This document shows positions 35,374 through 44,484 of a DNA stretch of 64,000 nt, in pieces. Origin of the DNA: Tepidanaerobacter acetatoxydans Re1 (lineage in GTDB: Bacteria > Bacillota > Thermosediminibacteria > Thermosediminibacterales > Tepidanaerobacteraceae); NCBI RefSeq assembly GCF_000328765.2, contig NC_019954.2, positions 996,501-1,060,500 of the forward strand, given 5' to 3'. The stretch's first letter is position 1, and every line of letters starts with the position of its first letter. Under the pieces are notes generated by a model. It saw nothing but the letters and a program-made list of their open reading frames with translations, had not been told where the DNA came from and did no database searches. Both the position numbers and the translations under genes were made by a program.

Positions 35374-36732
35374 ATGGAGATATTCAACAATGATGTACAA
35401 AACAAGACTTCGCTTAATCGAATCATATTCAGATTAGCTATGCCGGCTATTTTGGAAAATATATTACATACTGCTGTATGGATGTTTGACACAGCCATGG
35501 TAGGAAGGTTGAGTGCTGAAGCACTTAGTGCAGTCGGATTTGGTTCACAACTGGCTTTTACATTGGTAAATATAATTGGAGCTATGGGGATTGGAACTTC
35601 GGCACTGGTAGCTCGCCATGTCGGTGCGGACCAGCCCGAAAAAGCGAATAAGGTTATTGCTCAATCTTTTTTGATTTCAGTAACTGTAAGTATTGTGTTA
35701 ATGGTAATTAACATTTTATTAGCAAGACCATTTTTTTCTTTAACCATGAAAGACCCTGAAGTTATTTCACTGGGAATTACTTATGTAAAGATAGTTTCTT
35801 TCGGTATTATTTTTCTTATACCAACAATGGTTTTAAATGCTGCTCTAAGGGGTGCCGGTAATACGCGGCTTCCGATGCTGTCCGCATTGGTGGCAAATAC
35901 GATAAATATAGTTGGCGATTATGTATTGATTTTTGGTTATTTTGGTTTTCCCAGAATGGAAATAAAGGGTGCTGCATTAGCTACAGTGTTATCACAAATA
36001 GTGGGCGGTATAATAACCTTTAGTTATTTATTATTAGGAAAAGACATAGTTAAGTTGAATCTTAAGCAAGCTGTAAAAATTGATATTGATGTAGTAAAGC
36101 AGCTTTCCAAGTTGAGCTTGCCTTCATGTTTAGAAGAATTTTCCCATAGTGGCAGCCGACTTATTTCTTCCATCTGGATAACGCGCATGGGAACTGTGCC
36201 TTTTGCAGCTCACCAGGTAGCTGTGAGCGCAGAATCTATGTCATTTATGCCCGGATATGGTTTTTCGGTGGCAGCTTCAACACTAACAGGACAGTGTCTT
36301 GGTGCAGAACGCCCCGATGAAGCTGAAAAAAGTGCCTTAGTTGCTATGAAATTAGCACTAATTTTGATGGGCGGTGTCGGCTTGCTTTTTCTACTATTTT
36401 CCCATCAATTAATGAGTTTATTTACCAATATTGATGAAGTCAAAAATATAGCAGCTGCTTGTATAAGGATTGCAGCATTTGAACAGCCTACACTTGCAAT
36501 TTCCATGGTTATGGCGGGAGCATTACGTGGAGCCGGAGATACTCGAGGCACTTTTAAGGTAGGTATTATAGGAACATGGCTGGTTCGTTTGCCACTTATA
36601 TTCATGATAGTATTTGTATTTAAAAAACCGATAGTCTATGTTTGGATGGCAACTGTGGTCCAGTTTGTTGTAGAAGCATTTTTTATGTTTTTAAGATTTA
36701 AAAAGAATAATTGGAAGAAAATCAAAATTTGA
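35374..36732 (+). CDS. MATE-family multidrug/Na+ efflux transporter
   Basis: 452 aa with 12 hydrophobic segments in two homologous halves. MATE motifs: LAMPAILENILHTAVWMFDT, MVGRLSAEALSAVGF, and the second-half TLTGQCLGAERPDEAE and GALRGAGDTRGTFKVGI. GTGAGG site 9 bp before ATG. The product sits in the cytoplasmic membrane and exports cationic drugs or related compounds in exchange for Na+ or H+. Divergent from rocD with a 358-bp AT-rich spacer; monocistronic as far as seen. Confidence 0.9.
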   Translation: MEIFNNDVQNKTSLNRIIFRLAMPAILENILHTAVWMFDTAMVGRLSAEALSAVGFGSQLAFTLVNIIGAMGIGTSALVARHVGADQPEKANKVIAQSFLISVTVSIVLMVINILLARPFFSLTMKDPEVISLGITYVKIVSFGIIFLIPTMVLNAALRGAGNTRLPMLSALVANTINIVGDYVLIFGYFGFPRMEIKGAALATVLSQIVGGIITFSYLLLGKDIVKLNLKQAVKIDIDVVKQLSKLSLPSCLEEFSHSGSRLISSIWITRMGTVPFAAHQVAVSAESMSFMPGYGFSVAASTLTGQCLGAERPDEAEKSALVAMKLALILMGGVGLLFLLFSHQLMSLFTNIDEVKNIAAACIRIAAFEQPTLAISMVMAGALRGAGDTRGTFKVGIIGTWLVRLPLIFMIVFVFKKPIVYVWMATVVQFVVEAFFMFLRFKKNNWKKIKI

Positions 36733-36857
36733 CAACCTATGTATACTTTTGATATAAGTATTATATAATATATAAAGAGAAAGAATTAAATGGTAAAAGG
36801 CTCTTTAAATGGTAGTAAAAACCTTTTAAAAGACCTTTTACAAAGAGGGGGAATTTT

Positions 36858-37814
36858 GTGTTTTCGCTGAAAGCCCGATGGGCTATTGCATCCGGTATTG
36901 CAGTAATAGTTTTCACCGGAGCAGTTGTTTGTGCCACTTTGGAAAAAGAGGTGATTATTAGAGAGAAGGATAAAACGGTTGAGGTTTCAACTTTTGCTAA
37001 AACCGTAAAAGAGCTGCTCGCTAATGAGAATATAGTCTTAGAACCTGAAGATGTGGTGATGCCAAGCCTTGATACAAAATTGACGGAAGGCATGCAGATA
37101 ACGATAAAAAGGGCTTTTCCGGTAAAGATTGCTGTTGATGGCAAGGAAGTGACAGTAAAAACCCAACCTAATGCTGTAGTAAATCTTTTGGCAAAGGCCG
37201 AAATCAGCCTTAATGAAAAAGATAAAGTTCAACCGTCTCTTTGTGAATTTGTATCAGAAAGCGGAGAAATAACCATAACTAGAGTCGAGCAAAGAGTTAC
37301 AACTGAGGTTAAAACAATACCGTTTGAGGTTGTATCAAGGAAGGACTTTAATTTACCCCTTGGTGAGAAAAAAGTGATCCAAGAGGGAGAAGAAGGTCAG
37401 GAAGAAGTAAAAACAATAGAAGTAATTGAAGATGGTAAAGTTGTTTCAACATCAACACAATCAAATGTATTAAAAGCACCCAAGCCTCAGATAGTACTTA
37501 CAGGAACAGTGCAATTGGCATCGCGTGGAGGCGTAGATTTTTCCTATACTGAAAAACGCCGAATGTTGGCTACAGCCTATACTCATACAGGAAACCGAAC
37601 TGCTACTGGTACAACGCCAAGAGTGGGAGTGGCAGCTGTAGATCCAAAGGTTATCCCGTTGGGAACTAGAGTTTACGTGGATGGTTATGGTTTCGCACGG
37701 GCTGAGGATACGGGAGGAGCCATAAAAGGTGAAAAGATAGACTTGTTTTTCAACACAAGTGAAGAAACAAAGCGCTTTGGAAGGCGCTGGGTAACAGTAT
37801 ATGTTTTAAAATAA
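36858..37814 (+). CDS. Cell-wall protein with DUF348 repeats, G5 and 3D domains (YabE-like)
   Basis: 318 aa from GTG with an AGAGGGGG site. One N-terminal membrane anchor (IASGIAVIVFTGAVVCATLE). Two DUF348 repeats (DKTVEVSTFAKTVKELLANE; then VKIAVDGKEVTVKTQPNAVV), a G5 domain (TEVKTIPFEVVSRKDFNLPL), and a C-terminal 3D domain with the three conserved aspartates (VAAVDPKVIPLGTRVYVDGY, ARAEDTGGAIKGEKIDLFF). Such proteins (YabE, YuiC-like) act as lytic transglycosylases on peptidoglycan. Full length and intact; monocistronic with a downstream hairpin. Confidence 0.9.
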   Translation: MFSLKARWAIASGIAVIVFTGAVVCATLEKEVIIREKDKTVEVSTFAKTVKELLANENIVLEPEDVVMPSLDTKLTEGMQITIKRAFPVKIAVDGKEVTVKTQPNAVVNLLAKAEISLNEKDKVQPSLCEFVSESGEITITRVEQRVTTEVKTIPFEVVSRKDFNLPLGEKKVIQEGEEGQEEVKTIEVIEDGKVVSTSTQSNVLKAPKPQIVLTGTVQLASRGGVDFSYTEKRRMLATAYTHTGNRTATGTTPRVGVAAVDPKVIPLGTRVYVDGYGFARAEDTGGAIKGEKIDLFFNTSEETKRFGRRWVTVYVLK

Positions 37815-37842
37815 AAAAACAGCAAAAGTTGAAGCAATAATT

Positions 37843-37911
37843 AATATGCTTCCATTAAGATAGACAGTTAAAATAAAGAAACTGTTTATACTCTAAGTGG
37901 AAGCATATTTT
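37843..37911. terminator. Nested bidirectional terminator hairpin
   Basis: AATATGCTTCCATTAAGATAG... pairs with ...CTCTAAGTGGAAGCATATT, with an inner hairpin ACAGTT/AACTGT, then TTTTT. It serves the converging 3D-domain and carboxypeptidase genes. Confidence 0.8.
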
Positions 37912-39168
37912 TTATCTGTACCTTTTTACGTAAGAAGAAACATAGTGAACCCGCCTTTTATTTCTTTTGTACCGCCTTATGCCCACCATTATTCTAAAAG
38001 GTGTATATATAATAAGTAATAAGGAAACTATCCAAAACCACCAATATGTGTAGATCTTTCGTTTTACATCATTAGCGGCAATTAGATCAACGCTCCCAAG
38101 CTTTTCATTTCCTTGATAAAATATTACTTGCCCAAGAATTTCTCCTTTTATAACAGGGGCTTTTATATCCGGATTAATAACAACCTTTTGTGTGACATCT
38201 GGGCCGTTTTTTGGCAATACGGTAATAAATGAGGTGTTAGCAAGTAATCCGATTGAATCTCCATACTTAACCTTTTCTTCGGTTATTAATGTATTTTCGC
38301 TCAAAATATTTTTTCTTTCAAAATTTGTAAAACCATAGTCCAATAAGGCTGCACTGTCATGCCAAACATTAATGGCATCGGATTTCAATATAACCGAAAT
38401 AAGCTGCCATCCATTTCGAGTTGCTGAAGCTACTAATGTAGAGCCGGCAGTACTGGTATATCCGGTCTTAACTCCGTCTGCTCCTTCATAATTCCATAGG
38501 AGTTTATTTAAATTTATAAGTTGTCTATCAGAGTCTTGAGCCTGCCAAGGGATTTCAGCATTTTTAGTTGATACGATTTTTCTAAATTCCGGCAGATTTA
38601 AAAGGGCATATCTGGATATAAGAGCTAAATCATAGGCAGTAGTCAAATGCCCTTTCGCAGGCAATCCGTTGGGGTTTACAAAGGTAGTATCTTTAGCTCC
38701 GATTTCGCGAGCTTTTTCATTCATCATTTCAACAAAGGCTTCAACACTTCCACCAATATGCTCTGCTATTGCGATTGCCGCATCATTGCCGGAGTTTAGC
38801 ATCATACCATAGAGCATCTGCTCTAAAGTGAGCTGCTCCCCTTCTTCAAGGTAAATCCTTGTGCCATCTGCCAAGGTAGGTTGTTTGCCAGTTGTGACTA
38901 CATCGGAAAGATTTCCTTTTTCAAGAGCCAAAATGGCTGTCATGATTTTTGTAGTACTGGCAGGTTCCATACGGGTATAAGCATTTTTTTCATATAGCAC
39001 TTTTCCGGTTGAGGCATCTATCAATATTCCTGTCTCGCCTGATATAGACGGAAGAGATTCTGTTTGCTCCGCCCCGTTAGCAAAAGATATAGGTATCAAA
39101 AAACTAAATAAAAAAAGTACAACTGCTATTGATATTGTGTATGTATACTTTTGTCTCATATGTTTCAC
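37912..39168 (-). CDS. D-alanyl-D-alanine carboxypeptidase (S11 family, DacF-like)
   Basis: 418 aa. Signal peptide at 1-33 (TYTISIAVVLFLFSFLIPIS). Active-site motifs: S71-x-x-K74 in PASTTKIMTA, SGN at 126-128, KTG at 233-235 in DGVKTGYTS. The PBP5-type C-terminal domain and a late membrane segment (WFWIVSLLLIIYTPFRIMVG) with a basic tail follow. It trims the terminal D-alanine from peptidoglycan stem peptides. The transmembrane C-terminus instead of an amphipathic helix is typical of many Clostridia DacF types. It is convergent with the 3D-domain gene. Confidence 0.9.
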   Translation of the reverse strand: MKHMRQKYTYTISIAVVLFLFSFLIPISFANGAEQTESLPSISGETGILIDASTGKVLYEKNAYTRMEPASTTKIMTAILALEKGNLSDVVTTGKQPTLADGTRIYLEEGEQLTLEQMLYGMMLNSGNDAAIAIAEHIGGSVEAFVEMMNEKAREIGAKDTTFVNPNGLPAKGHLTTAYDLALISRYALLNLPEFRKIVSTKNAEIPWQAQDSDRQLINLNKLLWNYEGADGVKTGYTSTAGSTLVASATRNGWQLISVILKSDAINVWHDSAALLDYGFTNFERKNILSENTLITEEKVKYGDSIGLLANTSFITVLPKNGPDVTQKVVINPDIKAPVIKGEILGQVIFYQGNEKLGSVDLIAANDVKRKIYTYWWFWIVSLLLIIYTPFRIMVGIRRYKRNKRRVHYVSSYVKRYR

Positions 39169-39343
39169 CTCGAAATATTGTTAAAATAAGTGCTCCTATT
39201 AATGCTAAAGTAGTTTCAATCAAAATTAAGTATATCAAATTAATCAATTTATTCCAACTGTATATTTATTGAAAATGCAGGTGCATAAAAACTGCTATAA
39301 TCCTTAAAATAAATAAAAGAAACAAAGGGAAGGATAAAAAAAC

Positions 39344-39766
39344 ATGAAAAACCCGACTACGTTGGAATTTGCAGGTAATATGCTTGCATATAAAGATAAT
39401 TTGAAATCCTTGACAGATTCTATAAGAGATGTAGAGAGTCAAGTTGATGACAATCTACAACAGGCATTGATTAAATCTTCAAGCCTTATAAAATTAAGTA
39501 AAGATATCAAAGAGATAGAACTTATGAGTCAGGCTTTAGTGGATTTGCCAAATGATTATAATCAATTATCTAAAAAAAAGCTTTTGATTTCACTGAGGCA
39601 TATGGTATTTGAAAGTCAGTGTATGTTAATAAAGGAAGTGCAAAAATCACTGTTAAAGGCAGCCGAAGCTATGACAGACGCTGGAAATGGAATAACATTA
39701 ATGTCTGATTTTAACATTATGATTAAAGCTCTTGATAAAATGAATGAAAAGGTGAAGAATACATGA
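39344..39766 (+). CDS. Conserved hypothetical helical protein next to DUF421 gene
   Basis: 140 aa, all helical, no membrane segment. AGGGAAGG upstream of ATG. Its stop overlaps the start of the DUF421 gene by 4 bp (ATGA), so the two are translationally coupled and should act together. The sequence (DVESQVDDNLQQALIKSSSL and so on) resembles no family I can name. Confidence 0.65.
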   Translation: MKNPTTLEFAGNMLAYKDNLKSLTDSIRDVESQVDDNLQQALIKSSSLIKLSKDIKEIELMSQALVDLPNDYNQLSKKKLLISLRHMVFESQCMLIKEVQKSLLKAAEAMTDAGNGITLMSDFNIMIKALDKMNEKVKNT

Positions 39767-40467
39767 GTATATTAAAAGATTTACTCCTGCATGCATATAA
39801 GTCCTTAATACTTTTTATGGTAAGTCTTACATTGGTAAGACTTATGGGTAAGCGAACAGTTGCTCAACTTTCACCATTTGACCTTGTGTTTATGATTATA
39901 ATGGGATCCGCTATTGCAATACCACTGGAAGACCATGATATCAGGCTAACGCATGGCATTTTTCCTGTTGCTATTACATCCTTGCTAAACTATTTACTTG
40001 CCATCATAATTACTAAGAATCGCAAGGTGGAAAATATCTTACAGGGAACATCAAGAATTCTCATAAAAGATGGCGAAGTTGTGGTATCAAATTTAAAAAA
40101 AGAGCGAATTACAATCACAGATTTACTCGTTTTGCTCAGAGAAAAAGATGTGACTAACATCAATGAAGTTGAAGAAGCGGCCATAGAGCCTAATGGCAAA
40201 TTAAGCGTTATAAAGAAAAAATATATGCAGACTGTAACTCCAAGGGATTTGGGTTTATGGTCAAATCAGGGGATTTTTCCGACTTTAGTAATAGATGGGG
40301 GTGAAGTGATTCAAGATAATTTAGATAGGGTTGGAGTGAGTATAGATTTAATGCTTAGGCAGTTAAACCAAAAAGGTATAGGAAGACTAAAAGAAGTGAA
40401 GTCTGCATGGATTGATGAAGATGGGAATTTGAGTATCGAAAGAGTGACGGAAACAACTTCTAAGTAG
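39763..40467 (+). CDS. DUF421/YetF-type membrane protein
   Basis: 234 aa. Three membrane segments in the first 85 residues (LILFMVSLTLVRLMGKRTVA, FDLVFMIIMGSAIAIPLE, FPVAITSLLNYLLAIIIT), then a soluble DUF421 domain (ILIKDGEVVVSNLKKERITI, DLLVLLREKDVTNINEVEEA, PTLVIDGGEVI). The family, in spore formers including YetF and YrbG, is implicated in spore-membrane and germinant-receptor function. Start coupled to the previous gene. Function in this organism unproven. Confidence 0.85.
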   Translation: MSILKDLLLHAYKSLILFMVSLTLVRLMGKRTVAQLSPFDLVFMIIMGSAIAIPLEDHDIRLTHGIFPVAITSLLNYLLAIIITKNRKVENILQGTSRILIKDGEVVVSNLKKERITITDLLVLLREKDVTNINEVEEAAIEPNGKLSVIKKKYMQTVTPRDLGLWSNQGIFPTLVIDGGEVIQDNLDRVGVSIDLMLRQLNQKGIGRLKEVKSAWIDEDGNLSIERVTETTSK

Positions 40468-40495
40468 AGTCATGTATAGATTGGGGCGTAGTAAT

Positions 40496-40726
40496 ATGAC
40501 CGATAACAGGAAAGGCTCATTAAGCAAAATAGATGTAAGTGCAAGTCAGATAAAAAAGGAATTCGGGGTGGACTTGTATCTGTTTTTGGATGCTGTGTCT
40601 TTAGGATTGAGAGATGATGAAATAGCGGATCTCATAGGCATTGATTTTGATAAGGTAAAAAAAATAAGAGAGCGTTTGGGAAATATTAGCAGTGAAATCG
40701 GTATAAACTTCAAAAAAAACATTTAA
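40496..40726 (+). CDS. Small HTH-like protein
   Basis: 76 aa from ATG 40496 with a GGGGCG site; an ATG at 40472 is also in frame. Residues about 20-65 (KEFGVDLYLFLDAVSLGLRD, DEIADLIGIDFDKVKKIRER) form a helix-turn-helix-like pattern. It follows the DUF421 gene by 28 bp, so it is likely the third gene of that operon. It may be a regulator or a small structural protein; I do not know the family. Confidence 0.6.
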   Translation: MTDNRKGSLSKIDVSASQIKKEFGVDLYLFLDAVSLGLRDDEIADLIGIDFDKVKKIRERLGNISSEIGINFKKNI

Positions 40727-40746
40727 AGGTGATATAAAAGCAATAG

Positions 40747-40806
40747 CGTTACAGGTAACGAGGTGATTGTGAAATATTTGACAATACCTTTTTTTATTTA
40801 TATAAT
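40747..40806 (+). promoter_or_regulatory. Consensus promoter with upstream palindrome for the sensory hydrogenase operon
   Basis: TTGACA (40778-40783), 17 bp, TATAAT (40801-40806): a perfect vegetative promoter. CGTTAC-AG-GTAACG (40747-40760) is a perfect inverted repeat 17 bp upstream of the -35, a candidate activator site. A leader of about 105 nt lies between the promoter and ATG 40915; no riboswitch class is recognised in it. Confidence 0.8.
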
Positions 40807-40914
40807 AACTTTAGAGCAAATTCTGTTATCTGTAAATTGAAGTCTGAATAGTTTTATCAAATATGCAGGTAATTTCGCGTTATTAAAAAATTAAATGAAT
40901 AGAGGGGAGAGTTT

Positions 40915-41157
40915 ATGAGAGCTATAAGTGTATGTGTGGGCAGTTCGTGTCATTTAAAGGGGTCCTACGATATTATAAGGATTTTTAAAGAATTGATAAA
41001 TGAGTATAATCTTGATAAGGAGTGGGAGCTAAAGGCCGAGTTTTGCTGTAACAACTGCCGCAATCCTGTTTCGGTCAGGATAGAAGATAGCAAGCCCTAT
41101 TCAGTTGATGTAGATAGTGCTGAAGCTTTTTTTAAGGAGAAAATACTGGGGGCATAG
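40915..41157 (+). CDS. Thioredoxin-like [2Fe-2S] ferredoxin (NuoE/HydC-type, small)
   Basis: 80 aa, GGGGAG site. C7, C12, C44 and C48 are in the thioredoxin-like 2Fe-2S pattern (CVGSSCHLKGS... CCNNCRNP). The N-terminal helical part of NuoE is missing, so it is the minimal domain. It lies 3 bp from the hydrogenase gene and probably passes electrons to or from it. Confidence 0.82.
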   Translation: MRAISVCVGSSCHLKGSYDIIRIFKELINEYNLDKEWELKAEFCCNNCRNPVSVRIEDSKPYSVDVDSAEAFFKEKILGA

Positions 41158-41160
41158 CTG

Positions 41161-42882
41161 ATGGAAGTAATTAACTTTTCCAGAGCAAATTGTAAAAATT
41201 GTTATAAATGCATAAGGGCATGTCCTGTAAAAGCAATCCGCATGAAAGATGACCAAGCGGAGATAGTCGATGAAAGGTGTATAACATGTGGCACATGCCT
41301 TACCATATGTCCGCAAAACGCTAAAACCGTTAAAAGCGATGTTCAAAGGGTAAAGCATTTACTTAAAAATGATAATGATATGGCTGTCAGCCTTGCACCC
41401 TCGTTTGCTGGAATTTTTTCCTTTCAGCATTATAGTCAAATAGTTTCAGCTTTAAAAAAACTTGGATTTTCGGCTGTATATCAAACTTCTGTAGGTGCCA
41501 GGCTTATTGCCAAAGATTATTTAAAGCATTACAACAACAGATCGAAGCCTAACTTAATCACTACCGCATGTCCTGCTATTAATTACTTAATTCAAAAATA
41601 CTACCCGGAGCTTATTGAATGTTTAGTGCCGGTGGTATCTCCTATGGAGGCACATGGCAGATACTTAAAAAATATAAAGGGACATAAGGAAGTGGCTTTT
41701 ATAGGCCCATGTCTTGCGAAAAAAGTGGAGATTCACGATGAAGGCAATTATGGTATTGATGCGGTATTAACCTTTGAAGAGCTTATGGCATGGTGGGAAG
41801 AAGAGGGAATTGACCCCATTTTAGAGTCTGTAAATGAGGTGGAAAACGGTTTTTGCGATGATGCCAATTTTTACCCGATACCGGGAGGCAGTTATAAAAC
41901 CATTGAACCTTTTATACAAGATAAATGGCGTGAATTTATCGAGGTCAGCGGCAAGGAAAATTGTATTATGATGCTTGATGAGATAAAAAAGGGTGAATTT
42001 CATAGAACTTGGATAGAAATGAATGCCTGTGAAGGAGGATGTATTAACGGACCTGCTGTTGGCAGCATAAACAGAGGCCCTTTTAAGCGTATTAAATGTG
42101 TGAAAATATTTGCACGAAATAACAGCTCATGCGCAGAGCCGATGATGGTAGAACAAACAGATATTCAATTAGATTTTAAAAAGTCCTATAATCCAATGCC
42201 TTTGGAAATCAAAAAGCCCAGCGAAGAAGAAATAAAGCGCATATTAGAAACTACAGGGAAGTATAGGCCGGAACACGAATTAAATTGTGGTGTTTGCGGA
42301 TATAATTCATGTCGGGAAAAGGCTGAAGCTGTATATAATGGTATGGCCGAAATTCATATGTGTATGCCTTACATGAGAAATCGAGCAGAATCCCTTTCGA
42401 ATCTAATTATTGAATCAACACCGAATGCCATTATTGCAGTAAATATGGATATGAATGTTCAGGTATTCAACAATGGTGCTGAAAAAATGTTTAAAATTAG
42501 CAGTACTGACATTATCCATAAACCTTTAAGTTTGCTGTTTGATGATGATGATTTTAAATATGTAAGTAAAACAAAACAAAATATTATAAACAAAAAAGTG
42601 TATTTACCTATGTATGAGTTGATAACTCAACAAGATATATATTATGAAAAAGAACATTCATTGATAATAGGTATAATCACGGATATAACAGCTCAACAAC
42701 AAATCCAAGAAAGAAGCATAAAGCTGCGCAAGGAAACTGTGGAAACCGCTCAGCAGGTCATAGAAAAGCAGATGAGAGTAGCTCAGGAAATTGCAAGTGT
42801 TTTAGGTGAAACCACGGCCGAAACAAAAGTTTTGTTAAATAAGATACAGCGGCTTTTAATTGATGAGATTCCGGGTGAATAA
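41161..42882 (+). CDS. hydS: Sensory [FeFe]-hydrogenase (group C-like) with 4Fe-4S and PAS domains
   Basis: 573 aa. Two N-terminal 4Fe-4S motifs (C11/C14/C17/C21 and C40/C43/C46/C50). The H-cluster domain has LITTACPAI, IGPCLAKKVE, MNACEGGCINGPA in place of the usual TSCCPxW, MPCxxKxxE, ExMACxGGCxxGGG, so the first motif has alanine where catalytic enzymes have cysteine. A further Cys motif (CGVCGYNSCREKA) and a PAS domain (ESTPNAIIAVNMDMNVQVFN) follow, then a coiled coil. This order is that of HydS-type sensory hydrogenases. It likely senses H2 and passes the signal to the PP2C phosphatase encoded 3 bp downstream. Confidence 0.9.
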   Translation: MEVINFSRANCKNCYKCIRACPVKAIRMKDDQAEIVDERCITCGTCLTICPQNAKTVKSDVQRVKHLLKNDNDMAVSLAPSFAGIFSFQHYSQIVSALKKLGFSAVYQTSVGARLIAKDYLKHYNNRSKPNLITTACPAINYLIQKYYPELIECLVPVVSPMEAHGRYLKNIKGHKEVAFIGPCLAKKVEIHDEGNYGIDAVLTFEELMAWWEEEGIDPILESVNEVENGFCDDANFYPIPGGSYKTIEPFIQDKWREFIEVSGKENCIMMLDEIKKGEFHRTWIEMNACEGGCINGPAVGSINRGPFKRIKCVKIFARNNSSCAEPMMVEQTDIQLDFKKSYNPMPLEIKKPSEEEIKRILETTGKYRPEHELNCGVCGYNSCREKAEAVYNGMAEIHMCMPYMRNRAESLSNLIIESTPNAIIAVNMDMNVQVFNNGAEKMFKISSTDIIHKPLSLLFDDDDFKYVSKTKQNIINKKVYLPMYELITQQDIYYEKEHSLIIGIITDITAQQQIQERSIKLRKETVETAQQVIEKQMRVAQEIASVLGETTAETKVLLNKIQRLLIDEIPGE

Positions 42883-42884
42883 TA

Positions 42885-44054
42885 ATGGAAGTAAGAACGG
42901 AATTGTATTGGGAAAGTAATAATAAATATGGTGAAGAGCTTTGCGGCGATAAGGTAGAGGCAGTGCAAAGCGTTGAAGAAACTATTATGGTAATGGCCGA
43001 TGGCTTAGGCAGCGGAGTCAAGGCAAATATCCTTGCGACGCTGACAAGTAAAATAGCCGTGACGATGTTGAAGCAAGGATCTAGTATCGAAGAAACGGTT
43101 AAGACTATAATGGCTACATTGCCTATCTGCAAGGTGCGAAAAATCGCCTATTCTACATTTACCATTATAAGAGTAGATTCATTTGGGAATTGCTATATTG
43201 CCGAATATGGCAATCCTCCGGTAGTCCTTTTAAGAGAAGGTAGTGTTATAAAACTTAACGGAACAGTAAGGAAGATAGAGGGAAAAGAAGTAAGGGAACA
43301 CCGTTTGAAGGTTCAAAGAGATGATATTTTTATAGTTATGAGCGACGGTGTCGTACATGCGGGAATAGGTGGTATATTAAATCTCGGATGGCAATGGGAG
43401 AATATAGCTCAATATATCGAAAAAGTATCAAAAGTTGAACACACTTTAGGAGGTCTTGTTAAATTACTCTCTACAGCCACCATGAATTTTTACATGGACA
43501 AAGCCGGAGATGATGCAACAGTTGCAGCACTAAAAATCATTGCCCCACAATTTGTAACAGTATTTACCGGGCCGCCTCAAAAGCCTGATGATGATGAAAA
43601 GGTAATTGCTCATTTAATGCGAAAGCCCGGGAAAAAGGTGGTATGCGGAGGGACCGCAGCTCAGATTGCAGCACGTGTTCTAGGCAGAGAAATAGAAACA
43701 TCTACAGAATTCATAGATCCTGAGATACCTCCTATTGCACATATCAAAGGGATAGACCTTGTGACTGAAGGTGTTCTGACTTTGGCTCGTACAAGAGAGC
43801 TTATTATGAGGTATTTTGACCCTTGTGCCCAATATAAGGAACTTCGCCAACTGGAACAAAAAGATGGTGCTTCAAGGCTTGCGAGGATTCTCGTAGATGC
43901 CACGGATGTTATTTTTCTTTTAGGCAGGGCTATAAATCCTGCACATCAAAATCCTGATTTTCCTAAAAATCTTTCCATAAAGCTAAATGTAGTAAGAGAA
44001 TTGGCAGAGATATTAGAAAAAATGGGCAAACATATAGAGATTATTTACTATTAA
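42885..44054 (+). CDS. SpoIIE-type PP2C serine phosphatase partner of the sensory hydrogenase
   Basis: 389 aa. SpoIIE/PP2C core: EELCGDKVEAVQ, VMADGLGSGVKANILATL, VIVMSDGVVHAG-like block (FIVMSDGVVHAGIGG), DKAGDDATVAAL, with the acidic metal-binding residues present. The last about 150 residues (KKVVCGGTAAQIAARVLGRE) are a distinct extension I cannot name. Phosphatases of this class dephosphorylate anti-anti-sigma or similar proteins. Here it directly follows the hydrogenase with its PAS domain, the known HydS-PP2C arrangement. Thus H2 level to phosphatase to gene expression is the inferred path. Confidence 0.85.
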   Translation: MEVRTELYWESNNKYGEELCGDKVEAVQSVEETIMVMADGLGSGVKANILATLTSKIAVTMLKQGSSIEETVKTIMATLPICKVRKIAYSTFTIIRVDSFGNCYIAEYGNPPVVLLREGSVIKLNGTVRKIEGKEVREHRLKVQRDDIFIVMSDGVVHAGIGGILNLGWQWENIAQYIEKVSKVEHTLGGLVKLLSTATMNFYMDKAGDDATVAALKIIAPQFVTVFTGPPQKPDDDEKVIAHLMRKPGKKVVCGGTAAQIAARVLGREIETSTEFIDPEIPPIAHIKGIDLVTEGVLTLARTRELIMRYFDPCAQYKELRQLEQKDGASRLARILVDATDVIFLLGRAINPAHQNPDFPKNLSIKLNVVRELAEILEKMGKHIEIIYY

Positions 44055-44323
44055 TTGATTCTAGTGTAAAAACTTCATTTTTAATTTAGTTATCAAAATA
44101 CAATTTACTAATTTAATTGCTAACATACAATTTATGAATGATTCTTATGAACGGTTCTAATATTAAAATCCTATTTTCTTAAACTCATGGTCAACATACA
44201 GCGTGCCTTGTTATAATCAAAACCAATATGTTGACATTTCTAGTTCAAATTAACTTTTTGCAATGGAATAATGGATTAGTTATCAATATATGATTTACTA
44301 ATTCAATTATCCATATCCGGTAG
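44055..44323. other. AT-rich intergenic DNA with degenerate direct repeats
   Basis: ttagttatcaaaatacaatt (44088) and ttagttatcaatatatgatt (44277), each followed by tactaatt.aatt, form an imperfect direct repeat about 190 bp apart. A third partial (gctaacatacaattta) lies next to the first. No gene seen. Confidence 0.4.
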
Positions 44324-44350
44324 GGGCGGTCATCGACCGCCCATTTTTTA
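44324..44350 (+). terminator. Terminator of the sensory hydrogenase operon
   Basis: GGGCGGT-catcg-ACCGCCC followed by ATTTTTTAT. It lies 270 bp after the phosphatase stop, an unusually long 3' distance. Confidence 0.85.
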
Positions 44351-44484
44351 TAATATATTACTTTGCAGATTAAAACTAATTTACATTCACATCGGTTTCT
44401 TATACTAGATTTATCACATGCTGCTTTTTTTCAGTATTTTGGTATGTTATAATAAAGGACGAAGCTGTGGATGGGAGGCATTAA

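Noticed and set aside
40807-40914. Riboswitch in the leader of the hydrogenase operon
   Set aside because: No conserved core of a known class and no clear terminator/antiterminator pair.
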